A stretch of DNA of 15,143 nucleotides from JBARRS01 sp049644345 (lineage in GTDB: Bacteria > Actinomycetota > Thermoleophilia > Gaiellales > Gaiellaceae), in the NCBI GenBank assembly GCA_049644345.1, contig JBARRS010000001.1, positions 1-15,143 of the forward strand. Reading direction: 5' to 3'. The position numbers and the translations under genes are program-made. Positions 1 to 4,478 of this stretch are shown here, piece after piece; the stretch's first letter is position 1; each line of letters begins with the position of its first letter. The notes below the pieces were generated by a model. The model saw nothing but the letters and a program-made list of their open reading frames with translations, made no database searches and was not told the origin of the DNA.

Positions 1-2
1 GG

Positions 3-1100
3 CCCGTCGCGCTCGTCGAAGGCCCCGGCGCGCGCACGCTGCTCGCGGTCCGGCGGCGCCCTGCGGGCTGGCTCACGACGCAGCTGGTCGCCCGGCTGCC
101 GGCCGGCGTGGTGCTCGGGTGGCCGGGCCTCGTCCTCGACCGGAGCGGCTTGCCGGCCGTCGCCTACACGCGCTGGCGTCACTCGAACCGGAAGAGCGCA
201 CTCGACCTCGCGCGCATCGACGCCCTCGGGCACCTTCACAAGGTGCAGATCACCTTGCGAGGCTTTCCTCAGAGCTACGTGCCGCCGCCGGCTGCGCCTG
301 TGCTCGTGCACGGTGCGCTGCACGTGATCGAGTCGTACGGGATCGACGGCGCGGTCGGGACGATCGACTGGTACCAGGAGCGCCACACCTGGGCCGGCCA
401 GTTCATCGACGGCGGCGTCGGAGACTTCCCCGTCGGGCCCATGTTCGCGGCCGTCGGTCGGGCGGGGACGATCTACGCAGCGTGGACGGAGGCGCTGCTC
501 GGGACCGGCGAGCTGCCGGTCACGCTCGCGGTGCGCCCCCGCTCGCCGACCGAGATCTCCTCGGACTTCGTGCTCGACAGGGCGCTCACCACCGGCCTCG
601 CACTGACGGCCTCGGGACCCGAGGTGGCCGCGAACGAATGGATCGGGGCCGCCGAGCTCGGGCTCTCCGGCGTCGACGTCGTCTGGGCCGCGGACGTCGT
701 CGCCCACGGCGGTCGCGTCGAGCTGGACGGGTGGATCGCCGGTCTCGCCGCCGCCCCACGCGGCGCGCGCGAGCTGCTCCTGGCCGGCCCGGACGGCCTC
801 TCCTGGTTCCGCTCGCCGAGCCCGCTTGTGATTCGGACGAGCATCGGCGCAACCGCTGCGGCAGACGGCAGCGTCCTCGTCAGCGGGCGCGTACGCGGCG
901 CGACGGGCGGAAGCGTCACCGTCTACCGAGAACGCCCCGGCTCGCCGCGCGAGGCCGCAGGAACGGCCCCACTCGCCGCGGACGGGTCGTTCACGCTGGT
1001 CGACCGGCCGGCGGCACGGCCGCTCCTCTATCGCGCCGTGTACACGGACGCAGCCACCGGCATCCCCTACGCCGCCCTGCTCCGAGACCCGATCCGCTGA
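3..1100 (+). CDS. C-terminal part of a beta-rich, possibly propeller-like protein (5' end outside window)
   Basis: The frame is open from the window edge, so the gene begins upstream; 365 residues are visible and end at TGA 1098-1100. I do not recognise a named family. The first ~150 visible residues contain loosely repeated strand-rich blocks with Trp/Tyr-Gly patterns (for example IYAAWTE), as in beta-propeller or BNR-like proteins. The last ~90 residues look like a separate Ig-like or carboxypeptidase-regulatory-like beta domain (VSGRVRGATGGSVTVYRE, then ADGSFTLVDRP). There are no Cys residues and no membrane segment in the visible part. An extracytoplasmic role is an inference from this composition. 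The overlapping 119-1228 frame is an Arg-rich shadow. Coding status is near certain, function is not. Confidence 0.8.
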   Translation, partial: PVALVEGPGARTLLAVRRRPAGWLTTQLVARLPAGVVLGWPGLVLDRSGLPAVAYTRWRHSNRKSALDLARIDALGHLHKVQITLRGFPQSYVPPPAAPVLVHGALHVIESYGIDGAVGTIDWYQERHTWAGQFIDGGVGDFPVGPMFAAVGRAGTIYAAWTEALLGTGELPVTLAVRPRSPTEISSDFVLDRALTTGLALTASGPEVAANEWIGAAELGLSGVDVVWAADVVAHGGRVELDGWIAGLAAAPRGARELLLAGPDGLSWFRSPSPLVIRTSIGATAAADGSVLVSGRVRGATGGSVTVYRERPGSPREAAGTAPLAADGSFTLVDRPAARPLLYRAVYTDAATGIPYAALLRDPIR

Positions 1101-1119
1101 CGGCGACCCCTCCGATCGC

Positions 1120-1181
1120 TTTTCCACAGGCTGGACGATTGGCTGTGGAAATGTTGAAAATGAAATTTCCGCAAATTGCGG
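1120..1181. repeat. AT-rich palindromic spacer with DnaA-box-like inverted repeat
   Basis: Just after the stop at 1100 the base composition drops sharply. TTTCCACAG (1121-1129) is the exact inverse of CTGTGGAAA (1143-1151). ATTTCC (1165-1170) can pair instead with GGAAAT (1147-1152), and CCGCAAATTGCGG (1169-1181) is a palindrome with one central base. The pairings share arms and exclude each other. TTTTCCACA (1120-1128) also resembles a DnaA box. No U-tract follows, so it is not a standard intrinsic terminator. Confidence 0.5.
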
Positions 1182-1261
1182 CCTCTACGTCTGGACGGAC
1201 TCTTGATCGCCCCCTTGCGACCGTCTAGTCTGCCGCTTGCGCCGAGCACGGAACGCGAGTA

Positions 1262-1387
1262 GATCGAAGCCGTGAGTAGAGGCCGTAGCCGGAAGGCGAA
1301 GGTCAGTGGTCGCGGGGGACGAAAGCGAAACCGGCTCGGCGAACTTATGGTCCAAGCCCGGTGCCTTTCCACGTATAGGGTCCGGCG
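1262..1387 (+). other. Possible structured 5' leader of the small membrane protein gene
   Basis: This non-coding stretch before the ATG at 1388 has a purine-rich, RNA-like look: GGTCGC (1302-1313 area) can pair with GCG..ACC around 1325-1332, and CCGGCU (1331-1336) with AGC(C)CGG (1355-1361), leaving conserved-looking loops (GGGGACGAAA, GAACTTATGG). It superficially recalls parts of c-di-GMP-I and twister consensus sequences, but the invariant elements of both are not in order. Annotated only as an unexplained leader; it may be nothing more than spacer. Confidence 0.2.
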
Positions 1388-1609
1388 ATGCCCCACTTGA
1401 GGCCGCCCAGCGTCGACCACGGCGTGATCTCGTTCCTCTGGGGCGTGGGCCTCGGTCTCTACATCTGGCTCGGGCTGGTGGCGATCGGCGTCTCTCAAGC
1501 CACGGCCGGGATCCTCGGCGCGGTTGCCGCAGGTGCGATCTTTCTCTACGTGCGGATCTTCGGCGAGGAGACGCCGCGGCGTCAGCGGCCGCGGGACCGT
1601 GCCTTGTGA
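1388..1609 (+). CDS. Small two-helix membrane protein, unknown function
   Basis: A 73-residue ORF starts with ATG 1388, with AGGG at 1377-1380 as a weak ribosome binding site (7 nt spacing). TAGGGT at 1376-1381 could instead be a -10 box of a leaderless transcript. Residues ~13-34 and ~36-57 form two hydrophobic, Gly-rich helices joined by a tight turn, followed by an Arg-rich, presumably cytoplasmic tail (RRQRPRDRAL). I recognise no family. The sharp hydrophobic/charged pattern argues that it is a real protein and not a random frame. Its last 28 nt overlap the end of the convergent minus-strand ORF at 1582. Confidence 0.65.
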   Translation: MPHLRPPSVDHGVISFLWGVGLGLYIWLGLVAIGVSQATAGILGAVAAGAIFLYVRIFGEETPRRQRPRDRAL

Positions 1610-1791
1610 TCCGCGGCCAGCGCGAACACGAGCAGCCGCGTCAGCTCCGCGCCGAGCCGCTCGCGTAGGCGGTCGAGCACGGGCCGACGGCGCCTCTCCC
1701 CGAGCGCGGCACACTGCGCGAGCAGGAGCTCGGCTCCACGATCGATACCGTCGATGTCTGCGGCGCCCATCACCCAGGTTATCGGCGGCAT
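1582..1791 (-). CDS. Small hypothetical helical protein
   Basis: A 69-residue ORF on the minus strand is rich in Leu, Ala, Arg and Glu and is probably helical; no family is recognised. G or C dominates third codon positions from residue 8 onward, as in real genes of this window, whereas the first codons include ATA. The real start may therefore be ATG 1770 (62 residues, beginning MGAADIDG) and not ATG 1791. ATG 1791 has GAGGG only 2-3 nt upstream, which is too close for an ideal site. ATG 1770 has no ribosome binding site but lies 8 nt after a GCCGATAA sequence. It overlaps the convergent 1388-1609 gene by 28 nt. Confidence 0.5.
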   Translation of the reverse strand: MPPITWVMGAADIDGIDRGAELLLAQCAALGERRRRPVLDRLRERLGAELTRLLVFALAADHKARSRGR

Positions 1792-1807
1792 CGCCCTCGC
1801 AGGTTCA
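1779..1807 (-). promoter_or_regulatory. Possible sigma(WhiG/FliA)-like promoter
   Basis: The minus strand reads TGAA (1807-1804), 17 nt, then GCCGATAA (1786-1779), 8 nt before ATG 1770. GCCGATAA is the exact -10 consensus of the FliA/WhiG sigma class. The -35 match is 3 of 4 and the spacer is 1 nt longer than in the two better candidates at 9332 and 13612. Weak on its own. Confidence 0.25.
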
Positions 1808-1838
1808 TCCCTGACGGGAGGGTTAAGTACCGGGCGGG

Positions 1839-2444
1839 CTACTCGAGCGTGAGCCGGCGCGCATCGAACTGCGCCGAGTAGAGCTCGGCGGCGAACTCCT
1901 CGATCGTCCCGGCGATGTCGCCCTCGAAGACGTGCTCGACGACGCCGATCTCCGCGTCGTTATGAAAGGGCAGATCGACGTGCTCCGCCGAGACGAGGTT
2001 GATCGAGACGCGCGCGCAGCCGGGGCAGCGGACCGCGACTCCGACAAGCCCCCCAGGCCCCGCGGGCGTGAGCACGACGAACGACGAGGGGAACACCGGC
2101 CGCGGTCGCTCCTCCGGATAGCAGAAGAAGCTCCACGGCCACTCCCCCGCCCCGATGCGCCGCGCGGCGAGGTCGGAGAGCTCTGTCGAGACCTCCTCCA
2201 CCTGGGACGTCATCAGGTTCAGGAACGACCCGCCGGCGAGGCCGAGCGGCGCCCAGTCGAGCTCGTCGTGCGAGACGAGCCCCGGGTGCTCGTTACCGCA
2301 CCCGCAGGCGAAGCGGATGCCGTAGACGGCTGGATGCGAGGCGCCCGGCAGCCGTTCGAGCCGCCGAAAAGCCGAGAGCATCACGCGAGTCTCCCCGTGT
2401 GCGGGGCACGAGAACTTGTACCGCGTCGTCAGATCGTCGTACAT
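1839..2444 (-). CDS. Conserved hypothetical protein with paired Cys motifs
   Basis: This 201-residue soluble protein has no signal peptide or membrane helix. Cys/His pairs are spread along it: SCPAHG (C13, H16), ACGCGNEH (C47, C49), FFCYPE (C108) and RCPGC (C140, C143). This suggests one or two structural zinc sites of zinc-ribbon type, although spacing between pairs is large. I do not recognise a named family and assign no function. It starts 31 nt after the apt stop on the same strand and is probably the last gene of the rsiG-garA-ftsR-apt operon. The site before ATG 2444 is weak (AAAGAG). The large antisense frame at 1932-2486 is a shadow. Confidence 0.8.
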   Translation of the reverse strand: MYDDLTTRYKFSCPAHGETRVMLSAFRRLERLPGASHPAVYGIRFACGCGNEHPGLVSHDELDWAPLGLAGGSFLNLMTSQVEEVSTELSDLAARRIGAGEWPWSFFCYPEERPRPVFPSSFVVLTPAGPGGLVGVAVRCPGCARVSINLVSAEHVDLPFHNDAEIGVVEHVFEGDIAGTIEEFAAELYSAQFDARRLTLE

Positions 2445-2475
2445 GCGCTCTTTGTAATCGGCGCTACGGACGGCG

Positions 2476-2994
2476 CTAATAAGTGATCAATGAGTGCAAG
2501 TCGTATTTCGACAGCCGTTCGCGGCCGCCGAGGAACGCCAGCTCGATGATGAAGCAGATTCCGCAGACCTCGCCGCCGAGCTGCTCGACGAGCCCGGCGA
2601 TCGCTTCGACCGTGCCGCCTGTCGCAAGCAAGTCGTCGTGGATGAGAACTCGTGCGCTCTGCCCGATCAGGTCGGGTAGCAGCTCGAGCGCGTTCTGCCC
2701 GTACTCGAGCTCGTAGGTCGCGCTGACGGTCTCGGGCGGCAGCTTCCCGGGTCGTCGCGCGGGGACGAACCCACAGCCGATCTCCCGAGCGATCGCTGCG
2801 CCGAGGATGAAGCCCCGCGCCTCGGCGCCGAGCACGAGATCGGGCTCCCTCGTCCTCCCCCACGCCGAGAGCTCCTCGATCGTCTGCGCAAGCGCCTGCG
2901 CGTCGGCGAGCAGCGGCGTCACATCCTTGAAGTCCACACCCGGCTGGGGCCAGTCCGGGACCTCCCGGATCTTCGTCTTCAGGTCGACGGCCAC
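2476..2994 (-). CDS. apt: Adenine phosphoribosyltransferase
   Basis: Converts adenine plus PRPP to AMP and pyrophosphate in cytoplasmic purine salvage. The 172-residue length is typical. Family hallmarks are visible in order: the N-terminal IREVPDWPQPGVDFKDVTPLL, the GAEARGF loop (56-62), the flexible-loop region RPGKLP (81-86) with downstream YELEYG, and the PRPP-binding signature VLIHDDLLATGGT (116-128). The start is GTG 2994, one nucleotide after the TGA of the MerR gene, so it is likely translated by coupling. Linkage to garA/ftsR differs from the apt-relA arrangement common in other actinobacteria. Identification is very secure. Confidence 0.97.
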   Translation of the reverse strand: MAVDLKTKIREVPDWPQPGVDFKDVTPLLADAQALAQTIEELSAWGRTREPDLVLGAEARGFILGAAIAREIGCGFVPARRPGKLPPETVSATYELEYGQNALELLPDLIGQSARVLIHDDLLATGGTVEAIAGLVEQLGGEVCGICFIIELAFLGGRERLSKYDLHSLITY

Positions 2995-2995
2995 G

Positions 2996-3691
2996 TCAGG
3001 AGACGAGCTGCCGGAGATCGCGCCAGAAGAGAAGCTGGGTCAGCTCCTGTGTCAGCTCTGCCAGCGTCTGGAGCTCCTCGATGCCGGCCTGCCGCCGTTC
3101 GGGATTGCGCGAGCGCAGCGCCGGCGCTGCCAGCTGCTCGAGAAACGAAGTCTCTCGGGCAGCCGACGTCTCGAACGTGCGCAGGTGCCGCGCCGAGATG
3201 CCGTAGCGCGTGAGCCTCGCGCAGGCGGCCGCGATGTCGACGTCGCCTTCGCCGTAGAGCTTGTCTCCACCGTCGGCTCGCGGTTCGAGCAGGCCGAACT
3301 CCTCGAGCTCCCGTGCGAGCTCGGGCGTGATGCCGGCCCGGTCGCAAAGCTCTCTGAGCTCGAGCTCGCCCTCGCCCCCTGCCAGACCCGCGACACGCCG
3401 GCGCTTGCGCTCCTTGCTGCCGCTCGTCGGTGAGGCGAGCTCCTGGCGGATCACCCGCAGCGGCAGGAACTCGTCGCGCTGGAGCCGGAGGATCGTCTCG
3501 AGCCGCTCCACATCTTCCTCGCCGAAGAGGCGGTAACCGCCGCGCGTCCGGCGCGGCGTCAGCAGGCCCTGGTCCTCGAGGTAGCGGATCTTCGAGATCG
3601 AGATGTCCGGGAACTCAGCTTTCAGGCGCTCGCAGACGGCGCCGATCGTGAGCAGGCGCTGCTGGGCGGGGGCTTTCGCCGGGGCGCTCAC
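2996..3691 (-). CDS. ftsR: MerR-family transcriptional regulator, FtsR-like
   Basis: This 231-residue protein begins at GTG 3691, which overlaps the TGA of the FHA gene (GTGA). The frame stays open far upstream, but that part is a shadow of the FHA gene. Residues ~13-83 are a classical MerR winged helix: LTIGAVCERL, the helix turn around KIRYLEDQGLLTP, and the wing RGGYRLFGEEDVERL. Position directly after a GarA-like gene matches Rv1828 in M. tuberculosis and FtsR in Corynebacterium, an activator of ftsZ, so a role in cell-division gene control is inferred from family and context. Residues ~108-172 repeat the MerR pattern (ELCDRAGI, EEFGLLEPR, DKLYGEGDVD), implying an internal duplication. 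The rest is helical, perhaps for dimerisation. Confidence 0.85.
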   Translation of the reverse strand: MSAPAKAPAQQRLLTIGAVCERLKAEFPDISISKIRYLEDQGLLTPRRTRGGYRLFGEEDVERLETILRLQRDEFLPLRVIRQELASPTSGSKERKRRRVAGLAGGEGELELRELCDRAGITPELARELEEFGLLEPRADGGDKLYGEGDVDIAAACARLTRYGISARHLRTFETSAARETSFLEQLAAPALRSRNPERRQAGIEELQTLAELTQELTQLLFWRDLRQLVS

Positions 3692-4155
3692 GTGTCGATG
3701 AAGCTCAGCCGGTACTTGCCGATCTGGAGCTCGTCGCCGTTGTCGAGCTTCGCCGGCTCCTCGATCCGCCTGCGATTGACGAAGGTGCCGTTCAAGCTGC
3801 CCTGGTCCTCGATCCAGTAGGCGCCGTCCCGCTCGACCAGCACGGCGTGCTTGCGCGAGACGGTGACGTCGTCGAGGAAGATGTCGCAGTCGGGCGACCG
3901 GCCTATCGTCGTGCGCTCGCCCTTCGGTACGAAATGCTCGCCGGCTCGGCCCCCGCCGGAGCGCACCACGAGCGCCGGCCCGTCCATCCGCAGCTCCTCG
4001 AGCGGCTCGCCCTCGTCCTCGAGCGCGTCGGGCGTGTACGTCATCGTCGTCTCCGAGCCCGGCTCGCTCTTGACGAGCAACGCGCCGCAGCGCGCGCAGT
4101 AGTTCGCGGCTTCCGGGTTCTGGAAGCCGCACTCAGGGCAATAGACGTGACTCAC
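3688..4155 (-). CDS. garA: GarA/OdhI-like FHA protein with N-terminal zinc ribbon
   Basis: GarA/OdhI proteins bind and inhibit 2-oxoglutarate-using enzymes unless phosphorylated by PknB/PknG-type kinases. This 155-residue protein has a zinc ribbon (C6-x2-C9, C20-x2-C23; YCPECG, YCARCG), a linker with SETT (E35, T36, T37) in the place of the phospho-accepting ETT motif of GarA, and a C-terminal FHA domain (~60-155). FHA landmarks are GRS (85-87), SRKH (100-103) and NGTFVN (122-127). The start GTG 4155 overlaps the TGA of the rsiG-like gene, and its end overlaps the ftsR-like start. Family and gene order support the GarA assignment. The zinc ribbon is not in mycobacterial GarA, so partners may differ. 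Confidence 0.85.
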   Translation of the reverse strand: MSHVYCPECGFQNPEAANYCARCGALLVKSEPGSETTMTYTPDALEDEGEPLEELRMDGPALVVRSGGGRAGEHFVPKGERTTIGRSPDCDIFLDDVTVSRKHAVLVERDGAYWIEDQGSLNGTFVNRRRIEEPAKLDNGDELQIGKYRLSFIDT

Positions 4156-4400
4156 TCCGGGACGCGGGGAGCCGCCTTGCCCGTCAGGATCTCCGTCAAC
4201 CGGTCGACGTCGACCTGGTCGAGCACGCTCCTTCCCTCCGACTTCTGCAGCCGCGCTACGAGCTCCGCGCGCAGGATGTCGATCTTGCCGTGCAGGATCC
4301 GGCGCCGGTACGAGACCTCCTGCTCCTCTTGCTCGAGCTGTTCGATCAGCTTCTTGAGCTCGTCGTCGGGCAGGGTGGCGAGATCGGGCAGAGGTTCCAC
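4152..4400 (-). CDS. rsiG: RsiG-like anti-sigma factor with single c-di-GMP-binding motif
   Basis: In Streptomyces RsiG binds c-di-GMP and holds the sigma factor WhiG; its motif is E-x3-S-x2-R-x3-Q-x3-D, present twice. This 82-residue, highly charged helical protein carries one copy with E26, S30, R33, H37 and D41, so Gln is replaced by His. A single motif is known from Rubrobacter RsiG, which acts as a homodimer. The second helical part (RSVLDQVDVDRLTEIL, 57-72) also has the look of that family. The start is GTG 4400 with AAAGG 8 nt upstream. It heads the operon with garA-like and ftsR-like genes and has its own promoter at 4436-4464. The assignment rests on the motif and length; the symbol is tentative. 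Confidence 0.7.
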   Translation of the reverse strand: MEPLPDLATLPDDELKKLIEQLEQEEQEVSYRRRILHGKIDILRAELVARLQKSEGRSVLDQVDVDRLTEILTGKAAPRVPE

Positions 4401-4435
4401 AGGCAGGGCCTTTCGCTCGGGGGCAGGTTCAGGAA

Positions 4436-4464
4436 AGTAAAGCAGCAGGCGGACGAAGGGTCAA
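4436..4464 (-). promoter_or_regulatory. Housekeeping-type promoter for the rsiG-garA-ftsR-apt operon
   Basis: The minus strand has TTGACC (4464-4459), a 17-nt spacer, and TTTACT (4441-4436); TACTTT two bases further is an alternative -10. The -35 matches 5 of 6 consensus bases. The -10 lies about 35 nt before GTG 4400, leaving room for a short leader with AAAGG. It sits in the 78-bp gap after the upstream gene's stop, so the operon can be expressed independently of pgsA and the nucleotidyltransferase gene. Confidence 0.55.
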
Positions 4465-4478
4465 CCTCAGCTTGAGAC

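Noticed and set aside
1120..1181. Chromosomal replication origin
   Set aside because: Only two degenerate DnaA-box-like sequences and none of the usual oriC neighbours (dnaA, dnaN, rpmH, parAB).
119..1228. 369-residue Arg-rich frame overlapping the first gene
   Set aside because: Out-of-frame shadow with low complexity; the 3-1100 frame has a normal protein composition.
1262..1387. c-di-GMP-I riboswitch or twister ribozyme as a firm call
   Set aside because: Only fragments resemble each consensus and they are not in the required order, so it is kept only as an unexplained leader.
2449..2456. GCCGATTA box upstream of the Cys-rich hypothetical gene as a further WhiG-like promoter
   Set aside because: The -10 matches 7 of 8, but no TNAA-type -35 lies at 14-17 nt upstream and the gap is only 31 bp inside a likely operon.
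3692..4132. N-terminal extension of the MerR-family gene to 378 residues
   Set aside because: The extension is an Arg/Ala-rich shadow of the FHA gene. GTG 3691 overlapping the FHA stop gives a normal MerR start.
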